From: an uncultured Bacteroidales bacterium
GTDB taxonomy: Bacteria; Bacteroidota; Bacteroidia; Bacteroidales; WCHB1-69
Length of the DNA stretch: 16,545 nucleotides
Direction: 5' to 3'
NCBI GenBank assembly: GCA_946407715.1
Contig: CAMJPH010000056.1
Span: 1-16,545, forward strand
Both the position numbers and the translations under genes were made by a program. Numbering within the stretch: position 1 is the first letter of the stretch; each line of letters begins with the position of its first letter. The notes below the pieces were generated by a model. It ran no database searches. It had not been told where the DNA came from and saw only the letters and a list, made by a program, of their open reading frames with translations. Positions 8,201-14,421 of this stretch are shown here, piece after piece.

Positions 8201-9125
8201 TGTTTTCGACAAGCTGCTCATTATTAACCGTTTGAATCCGTTTTTTTTCACCGATTCCTATAGTTGGCGTGATAAAATAGACTGAAGCATCCGAATAGAT
8301 GTTGTATGAATGGGTGAACTGATGATTGACCGTGTCATACGAAATCCCGTGTGGTGATTCCCCGTAAAACAGGAAATAGTCCCCATTGTCGAGAGAGCCG
8401 TCTCCGCCGTCGAAAATTTGGATTGGGATCTCCCGCAGGTCGTCGATGCGTCCCACGGCATTCGATTCGGGCAGCATCCTGCCGCTGTTTCCGAAAAGCG
8501 CCAATTGTGAAGAAACAACGGGGATTGAAAGGCCCATCGCCGCCAACTCCTGCCCTGTGACCTTGTAAATTCCTGTTTCAGCCAGTGAAAAGCTGTACCA
8601 CTGTCCCGAGGCCAACACCGACTGTGCGGTATGTTCGCGCACTCCTTTGGATTCAGCTATTTTCTTTCCGGTAATTTCCAACGTGACAGACAGCAGCTTT
8701 TGATAGTGGCCCTCGGAAGTCATCACAATGGGGATAAACGTGAGCAGCGCGAAAATCTCTTTTCTGTCGTAAGAAGAAACGACTTGATAGTCAATGTTCC
8801 GCTGCCGATAGGCGGGAGGTACCAGCCGGCACTCCGCCGCGCTCATTTCCGCAAACTCCTGATTAACGACCTTGACCTCGTATTCGGAAAAAAAGTTATC
8901 AACAGGAATAGCCTCATAAACGGATGGCAACTCGGGGAAATCGCGTCCGAAAACAGCTTTTTCAAAATAGAGAAATTGCTCTGAATACCCATTCTCAAAC
9001 GTATAAGATTGGGGTTCACGCCATGTGAAAGAATATTTTTTTTCAATTGTTTGTGATTGACAATCAACAAGTTGTATGAATATAAAGAAAAAAAATAAAA
9101 ATCGTACCCAAGAATTACATTTCAT
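5262..9125 (-). CDS. porU: Type IX secretion system sortase PorU (peptidase family C25, gingipain-like)
   Basis: PorU is the cell-surface cysteine protease that removes the C-terminal sorting domain of T9SS cargo and joins the new end to the anionic lipopolysaccharide anchor. The chosen product is 1287 residues: a hydrophobic signal segment (about 4-22), a large beta-rich N-terminal region, the C25 peptidase domain (about 535-905) with catalytic His797 in YIGHSGKDGW and Cys831 in LLSLSCTFAYYD, then Ig-like beta domains, and a C-terminal FlgD/sorting-type domain beginning at NYPNPF (1194-1199) and ending in GTYLYRLRVKNQDGQT-like strands. The frame opens at 9203, but that extension is basic and unlike a signal peptide, whereas ATG 9125 starts MKCNSWVRFL before the hydrophobic run. 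The segment ends LVDCQSQ, which looks like a poor lipobox (Asp at -1). Transcription diverges from the PorP-family gene; porV follows. Confidence 0.94.
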   Translation of the reverse strand: MKCNSWVRFLFFFFIFIQLVDCQSQTIEKKYSFTWREPQSYTFENGYSEQFLYFEKAVFGRDFPELPSVYEAIPVDNFFSEYEVKVVNQEFAEMSAAECRLVPPAYRQRNIDYQVVSSYDRKEIFALLTFIPIVMTSEGHYQKLLSVTLEITGKKIAESKGVREHTAQSVLASGQWYSFSLAETGIYKVTGQELAAMGLSIPVVSSQLALFGNSGRMLPESNAVGRIDDLREIPIQIFDGGDGSLDNGDYFLFYGESPHGISYDTVNHQFTHSYNIYSDASVYFITPTIGIGEKKRIQTVNNEQLVENITVQDFLFFDFYETDVINLCESGKTWFGDRFDATLTRSYTMRLPGTPVGAGRVSVRGASSASTSSFFQVSVNQNNIGNATMGPANGVIVCIKTSDLTLNASSSDLNVTLTYNKPTTSSAAYLDWLEVEIPCSLTLRDGQTCFRNPSTVGSGNVAKFNIAGVTTSASLWDVTDPSRTVRIALAADGQGVSFKSTTDVLREFIVFDGSNYKSVTPLSSVPNQNLHATGAVDMVIVTHPDFMAQAKRLANYRAENDGLTVKVVTVQQVYNEFSSGSQDPMAIRDYMKMIYDKTGKEYPKYLLLFGRPSYDFRGREQGTSIFVPNYQYNTEYFQQNNPTYLYLSDVRQYTNDDVLGLLDDDEGQDGYGLFDLAVGRFPCRTNAQAVTAVDKSIRYTEKRNLVDENSVQISNFGDWRNVMAFVADDEEGNDFVYHADKFAKIVDTANPNINFDKIYLDAYQQVSNAGGQRYPAAAADINSRMNRGALFYTYIGHSGKDGWAAERVFENADVNGWTNKYNLTSLLSLSCTFAYYDRTTLSPSDLIFFHPNGGAFSVIAATREAWSLPNNNFGEYFFNLMFSKDNAGRYYSVSDIERKAKNMYFPRKNLEMFVYIGDPSIKLAIPKYNIITDSINHHAVASSNDTVRALSMVTVSGHVTDSDMQTLTDFNGTVFPSVYDKKVHTQTLLNDPNPNVDPFEFDVQKSVLFKGNVTVKDGRFQFSFYVPKDIDYSYGNGKISYYARSTNDDAAGVFTDFVIGGVDTTGIEDHENPVIELFMNDEKFVNGGITDPNPVLIAKISDNFGVNTTGNGIGHDLTGVLDHATGSKIVLNDYYQTEKDSFNCGVVRYRLQNLTPGDHTIAVRAWDVNNNSAEQELSFKVMSEEKFELKHVLNYPNPFTTHTDFYFEHNHAGGTFDILVQIYTISGKLVKTIYDTQYMEGNRCRAISWDGLDDYGDKLAKGTYLYRLRVKNQDGQTAEVVEKLVKL

Positions 9126-9233
9126 ATTACGTTTTTTTGAAAAAGAAAGCTTGCAATTTTCTAAACGAAACAGCGTTAAAATTATTACAGAAAAATGTAA
9201 CAAATCAGAGGTTATGAGCGTTAAATAATTTTG

Positions 9234-9241
9234 TATCTTTG
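9234..9241 (+). promoter_or_regulatory. Putative -7 promoter box for the PorP-family gene and gldJ
   Basis: TATCTTTG followed by CCC matches the Bacteroidota -7 consensus TAnnTTTG, 20 bp before the ATG at 9262. The -33 region reads GGTTATG, with no exact TTG. It lies in the 136-bp divergent gap between porU and this pair; no matching box for porU was found on the opposite strand. Confidence 0.55.
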
Positions 9242-9261
9242 CCCGCTATAAATAAAACGAT

Positions 9262-10344
9262 ATGAAAAAACGTATTGCTATCATAATGACCGTTGTGTTG
9301 GCGTTAGCAGGATTGCGAATCCAGGCTCAGGATGCCATGTTTTCGCAATATTATGCCAACCCGTTATATTTGAATCCGGCCTTTGCGGGAACGAATGTTT
9401 GTCCGCGTATCGCCTTGCATTTCCGGGATCAGTGGCCTGCCGCGCCAGGAACATTCATGACATACACAGCCTCATACGACGAACATTTTGACAAAATCTC
9501 GGGCGGTGTCGGCGTGCTATTGTTCGGCGACCGAGCTGGCGAAGGCGGTATCATCAACACTTACACGGCCAGTGCCATGTATTCTTTCAAATTGAAGGTG
9601 GCCAAGAAATTCAACATGCGTTTCGCCCTGCAAGCGTCATACGAATACCGGGGCCTTAACTGGGATGCCCTCACTTTCCCTGACATGATAGACCCCAAAT
9701 ACGGTTTCGTTTATCAGACTTCAGAACAACAACCCGATAGGTTGGCTATCCATTCCTTTGACATGGCCGCAGGCTTCCTCGGTTATACCCCGCACCTTTA
9801 CTTCGGCGTTGCCGCCCATCACATCGTTCCCGTCATCGGGGCTAAAGGCTTTATTTCCGATGGCTTGGAAAGTCCTTACGACTACCGTCCTGTGAAATGG
9901 ACCGCTCATGTCGGCGGATACTTTGACCTGAAACGCAAAAGCAAGAAAGAAACCTCTTTCGGCGACATCTCCATCAGTCCGAATTTTATCTACCAACACC
10001 AACAAAACTTCAACTACTTCAGTGAAGGCTGCTATTTCAATTTCTACCCCTTCACCGTTGGTTTATGGCTCCGCCATGGTCTGACTTACAAGGGTGAACA
10101 ATTCGTAGGTATCGACACCCTCGGCAACTCTATCACGCAACCCATTTCCTATCACAACATGGACGCTTTCATCGTGATGTTCGGCGTGGAATACGAATGG
10201 TTCAAGGTGGCCTATTCTTACGATGTCACCATCAGCAAATTGGCCAACTACACCGGCGGTTCCCATGAGGTGTCCCTCCAATTCCTGCTTCCATGTCCCA
10301 ACAAACGGAAAGCAATCAAGGATCTCAATTGCCCATCGTTCTAA
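9262..10344 (+). CDS. PorP/SprF family type IX secretion membrane protein
   Basis: PorP/SprF proteins are outer-membrane barrels of the T9SS; in Flavobacterium SprF is needed for export of the SprB adhesin, and in Porphyromonas PorP is part of the core apparatus. The 360-residue protein has a signal peptide ending IQAQ (about residue 23), then the family hallmark QDAMFSQYYANPLYLNPAFAG (start of the mature protein), HFRDQWPA, the SYDEHFDKISGGVGV strand, and C-terminal TVGLWLRHG and YSYDVTISKLANYTGGSHEVSL, which is diagnostic. The length is at the upper end of the usual 300-350. It is divergent from porU and 50 bp upstream of gldJ on the same strand, with no promoter box between them. Many genomes hold several paralogues, so whether this is the core PorP or a cargo-dedicated SprF cannot be decided; no SprB-like giant adhesin is in view. 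Confidence 0.92.
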   Translation: MKKRIAIIMTVVLALAGLRIQAQDAMFSQYYANPLYLNPAFAGTNVCPRIALHFRDQWPAAPGTFMTYTASYDEHFDKISGGVGVLLFGDRAGEGGIINTYTASAMYSFKLKVAKKFNMRFALQASYEYRGLNWDALTFPDMIDPKYGFVYQTSEQQPDRLAIHSFDMAAGFLGYTPHLYFGVAAHHIVPVIGAKGFISDGLESPYDYRPVKWTAHVGGYFDLKRKSKKETSFGDISISPNFIYQHQQNFNYFSEGCYFNFYPFTVGLWLRHGLTYKGEQFVGIDTLGNSITQPISYHNMDAFIVMFGVEYEWFKVAYSYDVTISKLANYTGGSHEVSLQFLLPCPNKRKAIKDLNCPSF

Positions 10345-10394
10345 CTTTAATCATGTAACATTTTCATTAACAAATAGAAATAATCATTCAAACA

Positions 10395-11891
10395 ATGAAT
10401 ACAGCAAAGAAATTATTAGGATTGTTTACCGTAGCAGCATTGCTGTTAGGAATGTCCTCTTGTAAGAAAGAGAAATCCGCCACCACTGGCTGGAACTACA
10501 ACGATGCCAAGAACGGCGGTTTCGAAGTGGCTCCCTTTGAGGAACAGGCCACCGGACCCGGCCTTGTCTTTATCGAAGGCGGTTCTTTTGTGATGGGCCA
10601 AATGGAAGAGGATGTCATGAAAGACTGGAACAACACCCCGCGCCGCGTCTCTGTAGCTTCTTTCTACATGGACGAATGCGAGATTTCAAACCTCGACTAC
10701 CTCGAATACCTCTACTGGTTAGAGCGCGTCTTCATCCCGCAGGATTTGAAAGTGGTCTATGACAACGCTGTCCCCGATGAAGCTGTGTGGCGCGACCGTT
10801 TGGGTTACAACGAGCCTCAGGTGGAATACTACTTCCGCCACCCCGCTTTCCGCCATTACCCTGTTGTGGGTGTCAATTGGCTGCAAGCCACCAACTACGC
10901 CGCTTGGCGTACCGACCGTGTGAACGAGCAGATTCTCGTGGACCGCGGCTACATTGAATTTGCGGAAACGCCCTCCGCAGAAGGCTATTTCAACACTGAT
11001 GCTTACCTGACTTATGAGTCTTACGAAGCTGAAGGACAGAAACGTCTCCGCTACATCTCCAGCGGCGAATACCGCAATGTGAAGATGGAAGACGGTATCC
11101 TCCTGCCGAAATACCGCCTGCCAACAGAAGCTGAATGGGAATACGCAGCCTACGCCACCGTCGGCAACACTTTGAACGAGCGCGTGCTGGAACGTAAAGT
11201 GTATCCGTGGAACGGCCAACAATTGCGTACTGAAGACAAGAGATACTACGGTGACTACATGACCGATATGCGTCGCGGCCGTGGTGACTACATGGGTGTC
11301 GCCAGTGCTTTGAACGATGGCGGTTTCTACACTAAAGAAGTCAAATCCGACTGGCCGAACGATTACGGCCTCTACCAAATGGGCGGTAACGTCTCCGAGT
11401 GGGTCATGGATGTTTATCGTCAGACCTCCCACGATGACGTGACCGAATATAACCCGTTCCGTGGTAACTATTTCGAAACCAAAAAGTTGTTGGAAGACGG
11501 TACTGTTGCTGAACGTGACAGCGTGGGTAAAATCCCCATGGTTCCCGTTTCTGATTTCAAGAACGACAGACGCCGCAACTACCGCGCCGCCGACAACAAG
11601 AACTATCTCGATGGTGACTGGCAGTCCCTCAAAAACATGGATGACTGGAAGAACGCCACCACCAACACGGAAGCCACTGACATCATGTATGCAAAAACAT
11701 CAAATCCCTTCGATTTCTCTCTCGTCAGCGACCAAGCCCGCGTCTATAAGGGCGGTTCCTGGAAGGACATTCCTTACTGGTCTTCCCCCGGCACCAGACG
11801 CTACCTCGATGAAGACGAGTCCACTGACTACATTGGATTCCGTTGCGCCATGGCCCGCGTAGGCAGCCAAACGCAAGGCAAACGCAGATAA
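10395..11891 (+). CDS. gldJ: GldJ-like lipoprotein of the gliding/type IX secretion machinery (FGE-sulfatase fold)
   Basis: GldJ is an outer-membrane-anchored periplasmic lipoprotein that in Flavobacterium is needed for gliding and stabilises GldK of the T9SS ring. The 498-residue protein has a lipoprotein signal with lipobox GMSSC (lipidated C23), then TTGWNYNDAKNGGFEV (30-45) and a formylglycine-generating-enzyme-type domain from about 57: GPGLVFIEGGSFVMG, FYMDECEISNLDYLEYLYW, PVVGVNWLQATNYAAWRTDR, RLPTEAEWEYA (241-251), YQMGGNVSEWVMD (327-339), KGGSWKD and GFRCAM near the end. The sulfatase-activating cysteine pair is not evident (only C484 in GFRCA), so a structural role fits. It is called GldJ rather than GldK/PorK because the TGWNYND-NGGF opening, as I recall the families, is GldJ-like, and because gldJ is next to porU-porV in Flavobacterium johnsoniae. 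gldK/L/M/N do not follow. A strong terminator ends the unit. Confidence 0.85.
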   Translation: MNTAKKLLGLFTVAALLLGMSSCKKEKSATTGWNYNDAKNGGFEVAPFEEQATGPGLVFIEGGSFVMGQMEEDVMKDWNNTPRRVSVASFYMDECEISNLDYLEYLYWLERVFIPQDLKVVYDNAVPDEAVWRDRLGYNEPQVEYYFRHPAFRHYPVVGVNWLQATNYAAWRTDRVNEQILVDRGYIEFAETPSAEGYFNTDAYLTYESYEAEGQKRLRYISSGEYRNVKMEDGILLPKYRLPTEAEWEYAAYATVGNTLNERVLERKVYPWNGQQLRTEDKRYYGDYMTDMRRGRGDYMGVASALNDGGFYTKEVKSDWPNDYGLYQMGGNVSEWVMDVYRQTSHDDVTEYNPFRGNYFETKKLLEDGTVAERDSVGKIPMVPVSDFKNDRRRNYRAADNKNYLDGDWQSLKNMDDWKNATTNTEATDIMYAKTSNPFDFSLVSDQARVYKGGSWKDIPYWSSPGTRRYLDEDESTDYIGFRCAMARVGSQTQGKRR

Positions 11892-11916
11892 GTTCCAACA
11901 TATCTATTACGAAACA

Positions 11917-11950
11917 TGACCTCTTTCCTCGTGAAAGAGGTCAATTTTTA
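11917..11950 (+). terminator. Intrinsic terminator after gldJ
   Basis: A perfect 11-bp inverted repeat (TGACCTCTTTC at 11917-11927, GAAAGAGGTCA at 11933-11943) with a 5-base loop CTCGT is followed by ATTTTTA. It begins 25 bp past the gldJ stop and ends 7 bp before the ATG at 11958. It falls inside an upstream in-frame ATG extension (11916) of the next gene, which argues against that longer start. Confidence 0.85.
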
Positions 11951-11957
11951 TGTCATT

Positions 11958-13349
11958 ATGCAAACAAAACTATCTTTCCGACCTGTTGAAATCCAACATC
12001 GCGATATTTTTCAACCTTATTTGACCAAAAACTCGCAGACCTGCGACCGTGTTTTCGTCAACACCTTCTGCTGGCAACATCTTTTTCACACGCAATGGGC
12101 GGAGGAAAACGGCTTTCTCATCATCCGGGCATTCATCAATGGTGAAAGGAGAGCCGCCTATATCGTTGTTTCCCAAAAAGACAGACCTGCTTACACCGAC
12201 ATTCTCCCTGCATTGGAAGCCGATGCTGCGGAATTTGACCAACCCCTGACGCTTATGGGACTCAGCGAAGAAGAGTGCGATATTTTGCAACAACAACTTC
12301 CCGGACAGTTTTTCTTCGACAAAAATCGGGATTTCGCAGACTATGTCTATAAAGCCGATGACCTGAAAACTTTGAAAGGTAGGAAATATGCCCAAAAAAG
12401 AAACCATGTCAACAAATTCAAGTCATTGTATAACTATCATTATGAGGCCATTACGAAGGAAAACATTACCGACTGTCTGCAATTGGAGGAATCCTGGATC
12501 AGCCAGCATGCGGAGGACGAATCTGCGCAGTCTGAATATATTACCATTCAAAAAGCCTTCCAGCACTTCGAAGCTCTTGGTCTTTTGGGCGGGGCACTTT
12601 ATGTTGACGGCAAATTAGTGGCTTTCACATACGGTTCGGCCATCCGCAACGACATATTCTGCACCCATGTGGAAAAGGCAGACATCCATTACGAAGGGGT
12701 CTATCAGATGATCAATTATCTCTTCGCACAACATCTTCCCGAACAGTTTACGTTTATCAACAGGGAGGAAGACATGGGGTTAGCCGGGCTACGAAAGTCG
12801 AAAAGCTCGTATCAACCAGCAATGTTAGCTTATAAACACACCGCACTGAAACTGAACGATGAGATGCAAGACATCATCCACGTTTGGAAAAAATGCTTTG
12901 GCGAGGATGACCCATCCATCTACACATTCCTGTCGCGCTACTACTTCAACCACTGCACAATGTTGGAGAAAGTGGATGGTCACGTAGTCTCCACTGTTTT
13001 CATGATTCCCTGCCAAACACAGTTCGGACTCGCTGCCTACCTGTATGGCATCGCCACACTACCTGAATACCAACATCAAGGCATTTCGGGCAGGTTAATC
13101 CGGCAAATGTTGGAAAAATGCAAGGAAGATGGAGCCATTTTCAGCTTTTTAATTCCTGCGGACGATAACCTGAAAGATTATTACGCGAAATTCGGGTATA
13201 TGAACACCCAAACGAATGCCGTTTTTGAAAGCGACATGGATTTGGGAACTGGTGATACAAAAAAAGACAGAATTATGTTTCTGCCTTTTGATGAGATTTT
13301 TCAGATAGAAAATCTTTCCGAAACGCTGGAATGCCGTCCGATGTTGTAA
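11958..13349 (+). CDS. DUF2156-type (LPG synthase C-terminal-like) domain fused to a GNAT N-acetyltransferase domain
   Basis: A 463-residue cytoplasmic-looking protein without signal peptide or membrane segment. Residues about 5-295 resemble the DUF2156 / phosphatidylglycerol-lysyltransferase C-terminal fold: FCWQHLFHTQWAEENGFLII (38-57), LKGRKYAQKRNHVNKFKS (139-156), LGGALYVDGKLVAFTYGS (210-227) and FINREEDMGLAGLRKSKSSY (266-285). Residues about 300-415 form a GNAT domain with motif A YLYGIATLPEYQHQGISGRL (361-380; acetyl-CoA loop Q374-G375-x-x-G378) and the late YYAKFGY. The substrate is unknown. DUF2156 proteins may transfer aminoacyl groups to lipids or other acceptors, and GNATs acylate amines, so an acyl- or aminoacyl-transfer role is an inference. 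ATG 11958 is preferred to 11916 because the latter lies in the gldJ terminator. No separate promoter is visible in the 14 bp after the hairpin, so read-through expression is likely. It converges on the META gene with a 3-bp gap. Confidence 0.85.
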   Translation: MQTKLSFRPVEIQHRDIFQPYLTKNSQTCDRVFVNTFCWQHLFHTQWAEENGFLIIRAFINGERRAAYIVVSQKDRPAYTDILPALEADAAEFDQPLTLMGLSEEECDILQQQLPGQFFFDKNRDFADYVYKADDLKTLKGRKYAQKRNHVNKFKSLYNYHYEAITKENITDCLQLEESWISQHAEDESAQSEYITIQKAFQHFEALGLLGGALYVDGKLVAFTYGSAIRNDIFCTHVEKADIHYEGVYQMINYLFAQHLPEQFTFINREEDMGLAGLRKSKSSYQPAMLAYKHTALKLNDEMQDIIHVWKKCFGEDDPSIYTFLSRYYFNHCTMLEKVDGHVVSTVFMIPCQTQFGLAAYLYGIATLPEYQHQGISGRLIRQMLEKCKEDGAIFSFLIPADDNLKDYYAKFGYMNTQTNAVFESDMDLGTGDTKKDRIMFLPFDEIFQIENLSETLECRPML

Positions 13350-13352
13350 GGA

Positions 13353-13799
13353 CTACTCAACTTCCTCCAAATTCACTCCTTTGAAACGCATAAGCTCTTC
13401 ATTCTCAGAGAATAAAGTTAACTCATCATCCTTTAATTCATAACGTGTGACATCGCGTTTCAATACTGCGAGGAATCGTCTTTCCACCTCCATTTTGGAA
13501 CAAAGTCGCTTTGTCGCACCCTCGAACTGGACTTTCATCTTCTGTTTCTTGGAAACCTCGTATGAACCAAAGAACGAATTACAGCCGAGATTGCCTTGGA
13601 AAGAGCCTGCGGTGTCAAACACGATAAAAGGATGCAGCGCAAATTCCTTGTTGAAATCCTCCCCTTCCAGTGCCACTAACATCCACTGCGTCCCAATCAG
13701 CGGATACTTTTCGGTTTTCACGTTTTTTTTGGATGTCTTGCAGCAGCTGCAGGACAAAATGAGGATTATGGCCGTCAGACTATACATTATTTTTCTCAT
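13353..13799 (-). CDS. META-domain lipoprotein (HslJ-like)
   Basis: A 148-residue probable lipoprotein of unknown function. The N-terminus MRKIMYSLTAIILILSCSC is a hydrophobic signal with a lipobox-like ILSC; C17 is the likely lipidated residue, with C19 and C20 close behind as alternatives. Residues about 35-143 form a META domain: LIGTQWMLVALEGEDF (34-49), FIVFDTAGSFQGNLGCNSFFGSY (58-80, containing the family GxxGCNxFxGxY motif), VQFEGATKRLC and LTLFSENEELMRFKG. HslJ in E. coli, a META protein, is linked to heat induction and novobiocin resistance, but no precise activity is known. It is last in an operon, 7 bp after engB. Its stop is 3 bp from that of the convergent DUF2156-GNAT gene, with no terminator between them. 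Confidence 0.85.
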   Translation of the reverse strand: MRKIMYSLTAIILILSCSCCKTSKKNVKTEKYPLIGTQWMLVALEGEDFNKEFALHPFIVFDTAGSFQGNLGCNSFFGSYEVSKKQKMKVQFEGATKRLCSKMEVERRFLAVLKRDVTRYELKDDELTLFSENEELMRFKGVNLEEVE

Positions 13800-13806
13800 A
13801 AAAATG

Positions 13807-14415
13807 TTATTTGGTGTTATAATACTGTTGGTTTATTTCTTCGATGTAACCCAGAATCTGCTCCTTGCCAAGGCCAGACAACGACGAGGACTTAATCATC
13901 AACGGAAGTTCCTCCCAAGTTTCGTAAAGTTTGTTTTTCATCTTCTGAATGTTGCTCATGGCCTTTCCGGAGGATATTTTGTCCGTTTTTGTGAAAATAA
14001 TAGCAAACGGGATACCTTGTTCTCCCAAATTGTTGATAAAATCAAGGTCGATTTGCTGTGGTTCCAGACGTGAATCCACCAACTCGAACACCACCTGAAG
14101 GTTCTCGCGGTGAAGGAGGTAGTCGGAAATCATCTTCTGCCATTTTTCACGGTTGGTTTTGGACGTTTTCGCGAAACCATAACCCGGCAAATCCACAAGA
14201 TACCAAGTTTTGTTCATCAGGAAATGGTTGATGGTCTGCGTTTTCCCGGGTTTTGAAGATGTTTTTGCCAACTTACTGTTGTTAGTCAGCATGTTGATGA
14301 GGGAAGACTTGCCCACGTTGGATCTTCCGATAAAGGCATACTCGGGCATCTCCGGAGCAGGGCATTTCCGCCAGTCAACCACACTTTGCAGATATTCGGC
14401 CGTTTTGATTTCCAT
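13807..14415 (-). CDS. engB: Ribosome biogenesis GTPase EngB (YsxC/YihA)
   Basis: A TrmE-Era-EngA-EngB-Septin family GTPase that helps late assembly of the large ribosomal subunit; it is often essential. The 202-residue protein has all G motifs: G1 GRSNVGKSSLIN (30-41), G2 region KPGKTQTINHF (55-65), G3 DLPGYGFAK (75-83), G4 FTKTDK (141-146) and G5 SSLSGLGK (about 173-180). The length equals the family norm. It starts 6 bp after the stop of the EnvC-like gene and ends 7 bp before the META gene, so the three form a tight operon. It needs no promoter of its own and none is seen. Confidence 0.97.
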   Translation of the reverse strand: MEIKTAEYLQSVVDWRKCPAPEMPEYAFIGRSNVGKSSLINMLTNNSKLAKTSSKPGKTQTINHFLMNKTWYLVDLPGYGFAKTSKTNREKWQKMISDYLLHRENLQVVFELVDSRLEPQQIDLDFINNLGEQGIPFAIIFTKTDKISSGKAMSNIQKMKNKLYETWEELPLMIKSSSLSGLGKEQILGYIEEINQQYYNTK

Positions 14416-14421
14416 CTGTAT

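Noticed and set aside
10719..11432. Minus-strand frame of 237 residues inside gldJ
   Set aside because: Antisense shadow produced by the C-ending codon bias of gldJ; the sense frame has full FGE-type motifs.
10395..11891. Assignment as GldK/PorK or as an active formylglycine-generating enzyme
   Set aside because: The N-terminal TGWNYND-NGGF pattern and location by porU-porV favour GldJ, and the catalytic cysteine pair is not evident. GldK remains the main alternative.
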